From NCBI RefSeq assembly GCF_000003605.2, contig NW_003141822.1:123256-155636 (forward strand): 32,381 nucleotides of DNA, given 5' to 3'. The stretch's first letter is position 1; the number at the start of each line of letters is the position of its first letter. Under the pieces are notes generated by a model. It was not told the origin of the DNA and did not search any database. It was given only the letters and a program-made list of their open reading frames with translations. This document shows positions 1 to 10,290 of the stretch, piece after piece. The translations under genes and the position numbers were made by a program. Source of the stretch: Saccoglossus kowalevskii. Taxonomy: Eukaryota; Hemichordata; Enteropneusta; Harrimaniidae.

Positions 1-156
1 AACGTGGGTCATCATACCATATATAAACGGCCTATGACCCGATGCGTGAATGTACGTACGTTCATGGCTAATCACTGACCCTGTATCATACTCGGGACGT
101 AAGATTGCAAACTTCTTTCATAAAATCAAATTTCTAATTGGATCCAAGGAACTTTA

Positions 157-307
157 TTAAGAGAACAAGAGTACTTGTTTTCTGAGTACAAACCTTGCTC
201 TTAAATTAGATTTTTGTTTGGGAATTTGTTTTACGTTGTTTACGTCATATCTTCTAATATTGAAACAACGAAGGTTATTATTCGGGCTTCCCGCAGATGT
301 TCGTTCA
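157..307 (-). CDS. Possible terminal exon, unknown protein
   Basis: On the minus strand a strong acceptor (pyrimidine tract, then TTTTACAG) ends at 308 and opens a 49-codon frame, entered in phase 2, that closes with TAATAA near 154-159. The stop overlaps an AATAAA poly(A) hexamer. The product would be basic and Asn-rich (residues such as NNNLRC and NIRRYDVNN). It lies downstream, in the sense of transcription, of the signal-peptide exon at 1031-1103. That exon leaves phase 1 while this acceptor needs phase 2, so at least one exon between them would be required. No family is recognised. A chance open frame beside a good acceptor cannot be excluded. Confidence 0.2.
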
Positions 308-780
308 CTGTAAAACAAAAATGCGCGGCAATTCTTTCGAGATATGATCAGACATTATTTTGGCATTTACTTATAAATTTCACACACACGCCACTTAGTA
401 AGCGGCAATCCTATGTTAGAGGTCGAGTGTTGACCTACTGTCTGTACATATGTGTGCAGTATTACACGCCAGTGGATCAATTGTTTTGCACCATAGAAAT
501 AAATAAAATGAAAGAAAATTACTCCATATTCAGTCGATTTTAAAATATTCTATTAGTTTTTCAAACAACAATATCACGATTTTTATTGACATACTAATAA
601 TTCACACGACTGTAAAAGGAACAGTGTGAGAAATCGGTAGTCCGAAAACACGGCAGTTGACTACGCCAGGACAGGCGTGGCTAACCCGAATGAATACTAT
701 GGGATTCTTATGAATGAACAGTGCTTGTCTGATATAGTACAGTACAGTTAGAAATTACATTTTGAGTTCTCATATAATCT

Positions 781-1053
781 TTGATTAGCACAAATGTGAA
801 CTGTCGTGATAGCAATCCGGACTCTGTTCTTAAATCCACGGCACACTTGTCCAATTTTTGCAATTATGAATGTAGCAAATACGAGGGCATGTTGTTTAAT
901 CATGGTGCAGATATTATCTATACATATATGGTGATACTACGCTATATTACATATAGCTTAATAAATCAAATAAACGTGGGATCTGCGCATGTGCAAGGAA
1001 TTCTCTCTACCGTTATCATTCACTACTTACCTGTATCACGTGACGGCTGCTGA
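781..1053 (+). other. Cys-containing plus-strand open frame, doubtful exon
   Basis: After an acceptor-like ATCTTTGATTAG at about 788 the plus strand stays open to 1053. Its first part is cysteine-spaced (NCRDSNP, NFCNYECSKYEG), which looks like an extracellular module, but there is no convincing donor. Its last third is antisense to the better supported signal-peptide exon at 1031-1103. No family is recognised. The two strands are unlikely both to be coding here, and the minus-strand reading is preferred. Confidence 0.12.
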
Positions 1054-1103
1054 CAGAAAATCACACAAAGTGAAAGAATAGTCTTGATTGCCTCAGCGAC
1101 CAT
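1031..1103 (-). CDS. First coding exon with signal peptide
   Basis: The minus strand has an ATG in good context (A at -3, G at +4) followed by 24 codons and one extra base, then a consensus donor CAG/GTAAGTAG. The N-terminus reads MVAEAIKTILSLCVIFCQQP: a short start, one Lys, a hydrophobic core ILSLCVIF and a polar C-terminal part, the layout of a cleavable secretion signal. Ending in phase 1 directly after the signal peptide is the usual architecture of secreted or membrane proteins built from phase-1 modules. The rest of the gene would lie at lower coordinates and beyond the left edge. The mature protein is not identifiable from this exon. Confidence 0.55.
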
Positions 1104-1792
1104 TTTGACATTAGAAGAAGATTGTCTTTTATTTCTTGACATTTTTAAAACTCGGGATTCTGCTGAATAAATGAATAATACATTTGTCAAAAATGTCTGA
1201 AATCAGCCATTTTGAAAATTATGTGGCGCCTATGCAAATGACAAATTGTCATCATTGTCTTGTATCTCACTCATATCTCTGATAACTTTAGCACAATTAT
1301 ACATCGTATTGGTGATGTTTCTCGTGTTGTGATTCAAGTCAGCTGACGTTTGTATTAGCAATGTATAAAACATCAAATAATTTGTGAAGTCTGAAAAATA
1401 CAAGATGACTCATTACATTTCCTACGTGTGCACGTGACATTGAACGCTAATAGATTAACCTATTGTTGTTTTCATGTAACTGCCATTATCGTAATACCGA
1501 ATAGATATCGAATTATCCTTTGAGTGTTTGGCGAATATCGTCGAGATATTAGGCCACACCGACTTAATTTTATGGATGACATCCGCGCGCGCATTAGTTT
1601 TCGCCTGTTCTCAAAAACAAAACAAAATCTCCGACGACGAGTCTCCACAGATTGGTTTTCTGTCCAGAACTTGCCGACTCATATTGTTGCAAAGCGCCGG
1701 CTTGTCGTAAAATTCGTTTTGTACTACTACTAAACGTGCCAATTTTGTCGTAAATGACCTTCTGCACATGCGTATTGCGTTGCCGGGAATTC

Positions 1793-1806
1793 CAACATGG
1801 CGACCA
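1793..1806 (+). promoter_or_regulatory. YY1-like element on a start codon
   Basis: The sequence CCAACATGGCGACC contains AACATGGCG, matching the metazoan YY1 consensus AANATGGCG, with the ATG used as the start of the open frame at 1797. In many TATA-less housekeeping promoters YY1 binds this motif just downstream of the transcription start. The 250 bases upstream have local CpG-containing patches (CCGCGCGCGC near 1583) and GCACATGCGT near 1766, an imperfect NRF1-like site. No TATA box is seen. Site occupancy is inferred. Confidence 0.4.
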
Positions 1807-2149
1807 CGCCACCAATATACGTGAGCATAAAAGTTCAGAGGAAAAACGGAGGAATTGTTGTAGACTGGTACGCAATTGACGTCGGCCAGGGAGATGTGAC
1901 GTTTACACAGCTATACGAGGGATTGGTAGCAGAAGCGAGTTTCGCCCAGACAACTTTAAGGACATATTGTCCAGAGTGGCTGTCCCCCGTTTCTTCTGCA
2001 ATGATGAGAGAAATGGGAGAGGAGTGGAGGTGTATGGTGGCCTAAAAGTCAGTCAGGTGACAAGTCAGTTCGGTTGCTTTGTCCGCATTGAAGTCGACAA
2101 AACTGCAACAAAAGCAGAGGAAGCTCCTCGGCCGAAAATCCGCTTTTGA
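1797..2149 (+). pseudogene. Single-exon unknown protein, one frameshift
   Basis: The first frame starts at ATG 1797 and gives about 49 well-composed residues (IYVSIKVQRKNGG, DWYAIDVGQGDVTF, LYEGLVAEASF). From about 1943 sensible coding content moves to the -1 frame for about 68 residues (DILSRVAVPRFFCNDERNG, VEVYGGLKVSQVTSQFG, FVRIEVDK) ending at the stop at 2147-2149. The parts look like one domain of alternating beta strands and a short helix, about 117 residues, broken by a one-base loss near 1940-1946. Either this is a base-call or assembly error in a live gene or a recent pseudogene. The family is not recognised. The YY1-like start favours a genuine promoter. No introns and no poly(A) tract are seen. 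Confidence 0.5.
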
Positions 2150-3341
2150 GATGAAGAAAAGTTTTTTATTATTTTTTATTTCATTTTCTGATTTGGATAA
2201 TTTGCTTGCACACACAGTCAGTAATATTTTGATCATATGACAAATTTTCATGAAGATACATGTACATAATTTTCTGCATCCAAATTTGTTACATAGTTGA
2301 AGTAGTTCTAGAGCATTTGTGTCTACACTTAGTCTATCTGAAGTGTCACTTAAAAAGCTGTAGTTTGAATGTCAAAAAAGTTAATTTTCAGGTTGCTGTT
2401 GACAAACTTATTGTTCATTTTTAATTCAATTTTTTTTCAATACAACACAGTAAGTTTTTTTATTTAATATTTATTTATTTTTTGTTGTTTTTATGATACA
2501 CTGTGTTCTGTAGTTCAATTCGTAATGTTTATACCAGCTCCGTAGTTCTGTGGTTTTAGCAGCATTTTTTGGGGGTCTCCAGAGGATGTCATCAATAAAA
2601 TTAAATCAGCGTGGCCTTACAACTGTCTGTACCCTTATGTTGGGTTAATCACGAAAAAGAAGTATATTATACAGAAGAGTATTGCTGACACGTCAACATA
2701 TATATCAAGACGCGTATATACTACAATTCTTATAAAATGTTCTTATAAAATTTGTAAAAAATGTTGATAACAAATTGAATTATTTGAGTATTGTTTATTA
2801 AATTGCAGTTACATAGATACCTTAGATAATTGATATTATTTTTAATTTAATTCCAGGTTAGCTTAGAATTCTTGAGAATAATTTTAATAATATTGCTTCG
2901 TTTTGTATATCATATACCATATACACAGACTGATACACACTCAAGAATGTGTGTTCGATTTATTTTGCAAATGCGCATGCGCGTTGACAATGACAGGTGA
3001 CAGTATGTCAAATTATTCATTTCGCGCATCCAGCTATACAATAATTATTATAGTTAACGTTTTATATTGTTTTTTTTAATAAGACCGACGTTCACTATTT
3101 GAGATAACATCAAAATTACATAGATAACATAGGAAGCATACCAAATACCTTAAAACATAGGCAGTATAATTTCAACATGTATGACGCCATGAAATCACCA
3201 AATACATATGAAAGACTGATCTTTAAAATAGGATATTTATATTAACTGATCAGCGGATCAATTCACTATGTGTGCTTCTATGATTAATTTATATTTTCAG
3301 AACATATTACAATATAAAGTTGATGTATTGCGTATACTTAC
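2150..3341. other. AT-rich spacer, no gene seen
   Basis: T-rich and A-rich runs predominate (for example 2427-2475), with a GCATGCGC core near 2973-2980 and no open frame or splice-flanked exon I could support. It may hold the 3' untranslated region of the minus-strand receptor-like gene whose last visible coding exon ends at 3342. Confidence 0.4.
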
Positions 3342-3470
3342 TTGAGTATCAATAGATATTTCTTCGTAGGGGCTATTTTGAGTCATACTTGCTCGGGATG
3401 ATTTATCTTTTAAATATTTGCAATTGAGCAGAGACACATCATTATTAAAGTTATGGCCGAATATAACGTA
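3342..3470 (-). CDS. Receptor cytoplasmic-tail exon with YEEI motif
   Basis: A minus-strand open frame of 43 codons ends in phase 0 at a near-perfect donor, CAA/GTAAGTAT. The translation is hydrophilic, with Asn and Ser richness, and includes DVSLLNCKYLKDKSSRASM and, eight residues from the end of the motif, SPYEEISIDTQ. The segment Tyr-Glu-Glu-Ile is the classical preferred ligand of Src-family SH2 domains once phosphorylated. The acceptor proposed at 3471 (AAAAG) is weak in pyrimidines, so the left boundary is uncertain; choosing it gives phase 0, matching the donor of the exon at 3748-3877. This would be a signalling tail of a membrane receptor. The motif is visible; its function is inferred. 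Confidence 0.42.
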
Positions 3471-3747
3471 CTTTTAATATATCATTCAACTACTGTGAAT
3501 CGTTTAATTCAGTTTTTCTTTTCATTTCGGGATCGTGAGACAAAAGTTGCTGTCACTCTTTGTTTTGGAACTGCATACATATTTTCACTGCTACAAAATT
3601 ACTGAAATTTGCAACTGTTACAATATTTTCTACACAATTAAAGCGTTTTTGTTGAATGATACTTGTATTTGAACATCAGATAATGTCATTGTTGTAGCAA
3701 AAGTCTAAATTAAATCATATTGCACAATATAATTTGATAATACTTAC

Positions 3748-3877
3748 GTCACTTGCAATTAGCGAATGCCTAATTTGTTTTGAAAAGTAGCAATCATTAT
3801 TATTTGGTTTATCACAATTAGGCTTGATGTAAATCATTCCAGACAATATTTCGTTAATGACTGTATTTGCACTAACG
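3748..3877 (-). CDS. Second putative cytoplasmic-tail exon
   Basis: The minus strand is open for about 43 codons and stops at a strong donor, GAC/GTAAGTATT, in phase 0. The preceding CATGTGCCTAG at 3878 is a usable acceptor (phase 2), and a further AG at 3861 is an alternative (phase 1). The translation is hydrophilic with Asn runs and two tyrosines: GMIYIKPNCDK, where Y-I-K-P fits the YxxP type bound by Crk/Nck-like SH2 domains, and NDCYFSKQIRHSLIASD. It looks like a non-repetitive intracellular tail. It sits between the ectodomain exon at 4540-4945 and the YEEI exon at 3342-3470. No transmembrane exon was firmly found between them. Confidence 0.38.
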
Positions 3878-4539
3878 CTAGGCACATGATAATGCAATCA
3901 CGTGGTGGCGACAATTCTGCAGAGACACGGTCACAGTATGTATAATGCAACGAATATAGAAATAATGCATTTTATATGAAAACTCACTATATAAAAAATC
4001 AAATATTATCAATCCGACAAATGTGAAATCAGAGTAATACAGTTGCTTATCGATCTCCTCATTTCTATTTTGGTGTAAACTTATAGTTATTTTATTAATA
4101 ATGTAACTGATATCATCTTACACTGCCTTATCTATGAAACTCGAAAAAAGTCATCCTACATTATGAATGTCTCATATACTGCTACGTGATTCGTCCGTAT
4201 TTGCATGCTATTTTAAAAGTCAGTGATTATGTTCCAATGGTCCATTTTAGAGAGGAAAATGATCCGTCGCTCCGGAAAGATCTTTCTTTGGTTGAAAACG
4301 CCTAACAAGTAACTCCCAAAATGAACATGCAAGGAAGCGTCTATTATATCGATGACGTAAATCGTGTAACGGCAATTGTTATTATTAGCGTGTAATAAAG
4401 CGAAACTAATGGTTTAGATGATAAGAAGGAGTCTGAGTAATATGAACATGCATGGTAATATGCAATATGAACGGAAACACTTAGACGGCACACTTTACGA
4501 TTGAAAAGTTCAACAAAGGACAATTCGCCAAATGTTTAC

Positions 4540-4945
4540 CTGATTGACTATTACATCTGTTTAAGGGTCCTCTCCATATCGACGATGAGTCGCATAGATA
4601 CAGATAGTTTGTCTGGTTGCACTTCATCTCACACATAAACCAAATATTGTTTTCCCATTTCGTAGGTACTGGCGTAATTATGATATGAGACGATCCCTGG
4701 TTACTCGTTCCTCTATTAACAGCTTGTTCACCTCTCGTCGTCTTATCCACAAGTATAACCCCGCTATAACAATCATAGGTTACTTTATTCCCACAAGCGA
4801 TGGCAGGCAATCCAGGACAAATGTTTAAGTTCCTGGTGACATGTAATCCGTTACTATAGTAACGTGTAATGTTTATGCAGTGCAAGTTTTTCCTTTCCGT
4901 GCTGTTAAGCTCGACATTATTCTCATTCGTGTATCTAGCACCAAT
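4540..4945 (-). CDS. Cys-rich extracellular domain exon (Ig- or sushi-like)
   Basis: This minus-strand frame of 135 codons plus one base is entered after TTGTTGTACACAG (phase 0) and leaves in phase 1 at TCAG/GTAAAC. It has possible N-glycosylation sites (NST, NIT, NQT) and eight cysteines in the central and C-terminal part. Two readings compete. As an immunoglobulin fold, KVTYDC would be strand B and SHIIITPVPTKWENNIWFMC strands E-F, but no C-strand Trp is evident. As a CCP/sushi-like module, VTYDCYSG and LCDSSSIWRGPLNRC resemble the second and last Cys regions, with an insertion between them. Ending in phase 1 right after the final Cys suits a modular ectodomain. The plus-strand frame at 4869-5123 overlaps only the 5' part and is judged a shadow. 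Confidence 0.48.
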
Positions 4946-6850
4946 CTGTGTACAACAAATACATAGTTATTTATTCACGGGGAACTTCCAGTTCCGGTTC
5001 ACCGAACAACAATATGGCAGCGAAAACGCCAACATCAAAAACTATACCTTCTTAGATGTTGTTAAATTAAAATGTTATCACCACTCAGGCAAGACTGATT
5101 CCCGAGGAACATCATATCAATAACTATAAGAATGGTGGTCCCCATGGTACTGCCATGGATACTATCTTGTGGTTCATTATTGTTTTTGAACTCGATACTT
5201 GTCATTGACACTTGAATAATTGTGCATCCATATTAATAAAACTGGAAAATTGCTTTCAAGATCAAAAGAACATTTTAAAAACTTTTGAAAGCTAAATATG
5301 ATTTATTAGTATTTCATAAATGTATTTTTTGTAAGAATTTTTTTTATAATTGTTATAATTAGTACACTCAAAAATGGAGATGTGATGTGTAGAAATTTGA
5401 ACTACAGCAGACAATGTTATGATTGATCAAGACACTAAAACACTCAAGTTATCTAATAGATGATATCAGCTAACGTTTTAGCGAAAAAAAATTTGGTCTA
5501 TTTTAATTTGTATCTGAGAAAGTAAAAATGATGTTCATCAACATTATTATAATGATAATTATTATCATCAAGGACTGTCTGAAATTTGTTTAAAAATATT
5601 AGATGTGAAAATATTGTTCTGAAAGTCTACATCAATCGCATCTAGGATGTCGTATGAATACAATTCGACACATTTATTAAAATATCGCCCGTGAGAAAAA
5701 AAACAACAACAGCTCCTGTGAAAATCTCTCGGCTGAAAGCGACTGAAATAAACAAAAAGCTTGAAATTGATAAATTTAATAGTGCACATGAAGTGAAATC
5801 ATGACTCAATCGATTTAAAGTAACTCGATCGACGACAAACTTCAAACTTCTAATTATTTTCATATAATATATATATATATTGTGGGTACTGAGCATATTG
5901 CAGAGGCCTGCACGGTGATATCAAGCAATACACGTTTATGCTCGGACACGTAGATTGTTCCAAGTCAATATTGATGTTACATCGTCATATATGCAGTGTG
6001 CGTTTAAATAAAGGAATACTCTATGTCAACACTGAGACGACGCAGTGATGGTGACAGTCAGTCGACAGACATCTTATGAGCTTAAAATCATGTAGGATAA
6101 ATATTCTATCGGTTTTGTCTGTGACATATATGACACCGTAAAAAACATGGCCATTGGGGATTGGTGTTTTTATTTTCGCAAATAGTAAATTTGTGTTTCA
6201 CCTTGACTAATCATTTTACAGTTGAACGCGAACTTGCCTCATTAAACATTCAAACCATGTTCCAAATTCGACTACTTTGACTATCTTAAGCATAGCACTT
6301 CAATGCACTATTACAGTAAGTTCAGTTTCAGCCGGTGCTTTGGGAGTTCCACTCAAATTAATAGCAATGTGCGATGAAGTACACTTGGTCGGACAATCCG
6401 GACAATCAACTGATCTTGTCGTATCCTAGCGCCCCTTAAACGCGAAGTCGATCATTATAGGTAATCTTTCGAAATATATTAATATTTATTGGACACTAAT
6501 GAATTCTCGGATGTCACGATGAAGCAGATAGTGTGTAAGAAGAAAAAGAAGGCAATCAGTCTTTTGGTTTCTAATGAACCGTAATAATTTGAAACGCATT
6601 GCTTTTTCTCCAGTAATCGTTTATTAGAGACAGGAGCACCGTAATTATCTGCCAGTTGCCTCATCGCACATACGCAATTGATCGTCGTATTTCCGATGAA
6701 AGCAATAATTGTCTAGTGTTAGCCGGAAATTGTATTTATTCGGTAAAATGATGTTCTTTCTCTGCTTTCCCGAATTCGCAATTGGCAAAATTAAGTTTCG
6801 AATTATACCTATCAGCCACGTGACAGGTGTGGAATCAGTTTGATCAGCCA
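4946..6850. other. Intron-like spacer with a strong acceptor near 5756
   Basis: Mostly AT-rich. On the minus strand a textbook acceptor (GCTTTTTGTTTATTTCAG) ends near 5747 and is followed by about 110 bases in which two frames stay open, one containing YSYDILDAIDVDF, but no donor of quality follows. A (TA)n tract lies near 5868-5880. Minus-strand open frames at 6479-6664 and 6645-6851 overlap in different frames and lack a start or splice support. No exon is asserted. Confidence 0.3.
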
Positions 6851-6887
6851 AGTAATTACCGTAACATCACGTCCCTTGACAACGCTG

Positions 6888-6895
6888 TGACGTCA
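6888..6895. promoter_or_regulatory. Perfect cAMP-response element
   Basis: TGACGTCA, the full palindromic site for CREB/ATF bZIP dimers, lies 74 bases upstream of the candidate start exon at 6969. No TATA box is visible between them. An E-box (CACGTG at 6817) lies a further 66 bases upstream. This spacing is typical of a proximal promoter. Confidence 0.4.
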
Positions 6896-6968
6896 TGTTT
6901 TTATTCTGTCACACTCACACTGCTTCTTATTAGATATAACTGGGACTTCCCGCAAACTGCTCTTCACC

Positions 6969-6995
6969 ATGGCTACCAATGACAATATGTACATC
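6969..6995 (+). CDS. Short candidate first coding exon
   Basis: CACCATGG is an optimal Kozak start. It is followed by nine codons (MATNDNMYI) and then by a donor ATC/GTGAGTTTC in phase 0. Without splicing the frame would end only 15 codons later. The short start exon sits directly behind the cAMP-response element at 6888. The rest of the gene would lie to the right on the plus strand; I could not identify its second exon with confidence. The protein is unknown. Confidence 0.38.
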
Positions 6996-6999
6996 GTGA

Positions 7000-9780
7000 G
7001 TTTCTATTTCGTAGACTTCCTGTGGGAACCTCATTATGTTTGATAATATAGAGATACATTCAGCATATTACCTTAGTAGATGTGATGAGCAAAAGTAAAA
7101 CAATCTGTGTGGCACCCATGTTTTCATATATTGGATTTCAAATTCGATTCCTGAAATGATAGACATCAAATGAAGTTACTACAGCAGCAATTCCCTCGAT
7201 CAATACCGCAAGTGCGGAGAACAATCACACCACTGTTTGTCAAGTGTCTGTTATTTGATTAAATTCTTTCTACTGCGTTTAACGTGCACGATAATCCACT
7301 TGTAGTTCATTAAAATATATCCAGGCATAATATCGCTTTAAGTTCTGTTTTATGGCATACACTTTTTTACAATATGCTCAGACAAAATACTACACAGAAA
7401 CGCGACAATATTATTCACCGCCACTTGAAATTAACTCAAGACATCGTGTAAAGAAAAATATCAGTATCGACGCCCGATTCGGTTATCGAATACGCATTCT
7501 GTAAAAATATCACTGAGTATGCTGTGTGTTTTTTGGTCTGTATCCTAGAAAGATTACAATTGTTACAAATACCATTGATATTCATTGAAATAACGTTTTT
7601 TCTGTCATTTGAGGCAGAGAGTATTCAAAAAAGTAGTTAGTAGTAGAATCTGTTCAGTATGTGACTTACTGTGTCTATCAAGTCGACGCTAGCACTGACA
7701 TATTTCCACAAGTAAACACACTGGCATACTTCACGCATACAGAGTAATATATTGACAATTTTAAAATGTTCAATAAAGTCAGCGAGTTCAACCAGAAAAC
7801 CAGCCATTCACCTTTAAAAATTTAATGGCTATAAATATACAAAAGTCTTAGAAATTAAATTAAATCTGTCATTTCCCAGTAATTACGATAACACACACTT
7901 TTTTTAAATTAGTACAATTTGCCAAAATGATGCATTGGTAATCAAATGCCGCAGACACACAGGCTGTGACACCGTAGATATAAATTATTCGCATTATTTA
8001 CGATACATTTAATTATATTAGACATGTTTTGCAAAGTAAATCATTTTTATCGAACGAGAGTTGTGTTTTCAAGTGGGTGCATCATATCCACCCACATATG
8101 CAACCCGATCTAACGGTCTGATCACACGGTTTAATGCTGGGACTATATTATACAGGTGGATAAGCGCTTCCACAATGTTACTGCGCATCAGAGAGCAATA
8201 TAATATCCAAACACCTAATGCAGTACTGTTATGCCGACCTTTACAAAAAGATTTTATGACCGACACTTTCGCGTGAAGATTTATGTGTCTGTCTGTCTGA
8301 AAGATTAACGTGCCATGCGTCTAGTATTCCCCATAAATTGAAATTAAATATATATATAAAATACAGTGTAACTTTCCATAATTAATATGTTTCTGGATCT
8401 CAGTCCCATGTTTATTAGCTGAAAATAGTGCGTTGTGCGTAAACGCACATTAGGTTATAGTTCTCCGATTACGTGCATATTACGATGCACAACCGATGAT
8501 TTCTTAAACAAGACACAGGATACCTAGAAGTCAATGCACATAAGACACGGCGTACGTCATCCACTTACTCGTCCTGTCTTGTTTGCGAAAAGACCGAGAA
8601 TGGTCAAATATATATTCAATGTTCGGCGCCAAGTGTTGTCATAGTGACTCAATATGAATCAATTGCAGACTTGCATATACAAATATACACTGAATACTAT
8701 TCTCAGTGATATTAGACGGCCAAATGGATGTGATTTCCTGGATATGAAGCTTAGTACTGACTATATTCAGTATTACAGTACTAATCTGAACATTAAATAC
8801 AACAACAAGTCATTTAATTACAATACTTGATTGCACGATCCGTTACAGTGGTTGTTTTAGAGTTAACTGCGAAACCAGGATGTTAATAATCTATGCACTA
8901 TGCTTCTATATGTTTACTAGAAAAACTATCTCTGTCCACTCCAAGTTTTTGACTCACCACTTTATTCTAATAATGTTGGTGTGACAGTGGAAATCTGGAA
9001 TTAATGTTTAAGTGGTATGTAGTAATTTTTTCTGATTCAGCGTGAGCAATAACAAAGACTGAAGTATGGTGTTCAACTCAATCCAATTTGTAGATGATAT
9101 ATTGCTTTGACTTGAATGTTTGTTTGTTGCAATTTCTTCATAGATTTAACATATACGTTGGTTATCTTTCAGAAAATAAACCCACTCATTTTTGTTCATG
9201 ATTTTCTGTTGTAGCCAAAAATATGTAAATTTGATCTAAAATCAACAAAGACATTATATAAAAATGCATAACAATGTGCAAATTTGACAGAAAAAATGAT
9301 GGCATTCAAAGGACTAAGCACCATAGTGACAAATACGGGTTCATGGATTACACGTGGTCAGTGATAGCTGTACACAGTATTACATACATGACACGTGAGT
9401 GTCAAATGGGCCTTAGAAAATAGAATATCCATTTTCTTAGTAATACGCCGCCTATCTGAATATTCAGTACTCATTATATATGCAAGAAACAACTAAAATA
9501 TATTATTATACATCTGTCACCGTAACGACACAAGTTACAGCGTGCCGTAATTTTGCGGTATTTTACGGAGTATTTTCAATTAACCATATTAGGAAATGCG
9601 AATTCCAAATATTGAATGAATTCCGCACGTAAGCGGCCTCTAATAATAAAAACAAACACGGCTGCCGCCAGGGTTTGAACGGACTCCACACAAAGAAGTT
9701 CGCTAATTCTGTTCTAAGCATTTTGGATTTCGGCATTCCCACAATGTATCCTTGGGAGGAATAGATGTATAATAATAAGG
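7000..9780. other. Intron-like AT-rich spacer
   Basis: No supported exon. There is a minus-strand donor-like sequence near 8564 with an open frame upstream of it, and a short TCTG repeat near 8287. Open frames at 8061-8276 lie on both strands and look like chance. Confidence 0.35.
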
Positions 9781-9782
9781 CT

Positions 9783-9846
9783 ATTACGAGGATACCTCAA
9801 AGTATGCACTCAGACAGTACACCGCGCGTCGGTCGATTCTGTCACT
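9783..9846. repeat. Foldback repeat, copy 1
   Basis: ATTACGAGGATACCTCAAAG followed by TATGCAC is identical to the start of the repeat at 30017. The following segment (CTCAGACAGTACACCG, then CGCGTCGGTCGAT) matches the reverse complement of the middle of the other copy, lacking about 17 bases. A dispersed element whose hairpin has flipped is the simplest reading. No coding capacity. Confidence 0.6.
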
Positions 9847-9983
9847 GTATTGCCTCGAAGGGCGCTCAGATATTCGTCAAACATATCTGGGAAACTTCAA
9901 GCAAAAACAGCCATCTACATTTCGTAAAATGAATTCAAAGTGTAACAAAATGTTAAAATGCGTCACATGCATATCACTCTTAC

Positions 9984-10104
9984 CTAATATCTAAGTTGCT
10001 GACATTGCAGAATTACGACCATGGAGTTAAACTCCGATATTGCGGTACATTCGTAATCGCCTTCAGTAGGGATGAGAATCCTAGACGACGCCACGTGACC
10101 TCGA
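9984..10104 (-). CDS. Ig-like domain exon (strands E-G)
   Basis: A strong acceptor (TTTTCTTTTTTGTGTG, then CAATCGCAG) ends at 10105. The frame entered in phase 2 reads RGHVASSRILIP then TEGDYECTAISEFNS and VVILQC. The pattern G-x-Y-x-C-x-A, two residues apart at each step, is the conserved strand F of I-set/C2 immunoglobulin domains; SSRILI would be strand E and VVILQC strand G. The frame meets TAG at 9984-9986, immediately before a GTAAGAG, so it is either terminal or has an earlier donor. The upstream part of the domain (strands A-D) must lie in another exon. The candidate at 10156-10236 has a non-matching phase. Confidence 0.4.
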
Positions 10105-10155
10105 CTGCGATTGCACACAAAAAAGAAAATTAATACATACAAAGACTCCACTCAC

Positions 10156-10236
10156 CACGGTTTGTTCACAGAAGTCAACCCATGGCATGGGAATCGAGAA
10201 CTTGAATCTCAACTGACTGTATAGTTCGACACAGTG
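10156..10236 (-). CDS. Possible exon with two cysteines, unknown domain
   Basis: A 27-codon minus-strand frame, phase 0 at both ends, finishes at GTG/GTGAGTGG, a good donor. It reads EHCVELYSQLRFKF and PMPWVDFCEQTV, balanced in composition and unlike random AT-rich translation. The acceptor (AACGAG at 10237) has a poor pyrimidine tract. The donor lies 51 bases from the acceptor of the Ig-like exon, which would make a very short intron of mismatched phase, so the two are probably not directly joined as drawn. No family recognised. Confidence 0.24.
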
Positions 10237-10290
10237 CTCGTTATTACGTTACAGTTGTCATATGTAAATCGAGGTGTACACGAAGTGCTC

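Noticed and set aside
1024-1080. A 16- or 19-base microexon on the minus strand between a pyrimidine tract and CAG/GTAAGT
   Set aside because: The same bases are better explained as the hydrophobic core codons of the signal-peptide exon, which are naturally T-rich.
1524-1875. Open frames on both strands upstream of 1797
   Set aside because: This is the CpG-containing promoter-like region; stop codons are rarer there for compositional reasons.
4261-4405. Acceptor near 4406 with a hydrophobic frame (LYYTLIIITIAV) as a possible transmembrane exon
   Set aside because: The phase fits the ectodomain exon, but the hydrophobic stretch is too short and a stop follows quickly.
4869-5123. Plus-strand frame with an apparent signal peptide (FFLSVLLSSTLFSFVYLA)
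   Set aside because: It overlaps the start of the better supported minus-strand ectodomain exon, ends without a donor, and hydrophobic stretches are common in T-rich DNA.
6479-6851. Two overlapping minus-strand open frames of reasonable composition
   Set aside because: No common frame, no ATG in context, no splice sites; one could be a shifted remnant but nothing identifies it.
9660-9700. GGTTTGAACGG resembling a tRNA T-arm box
   Set aside because: No matching A box or cloverleaf upstream.
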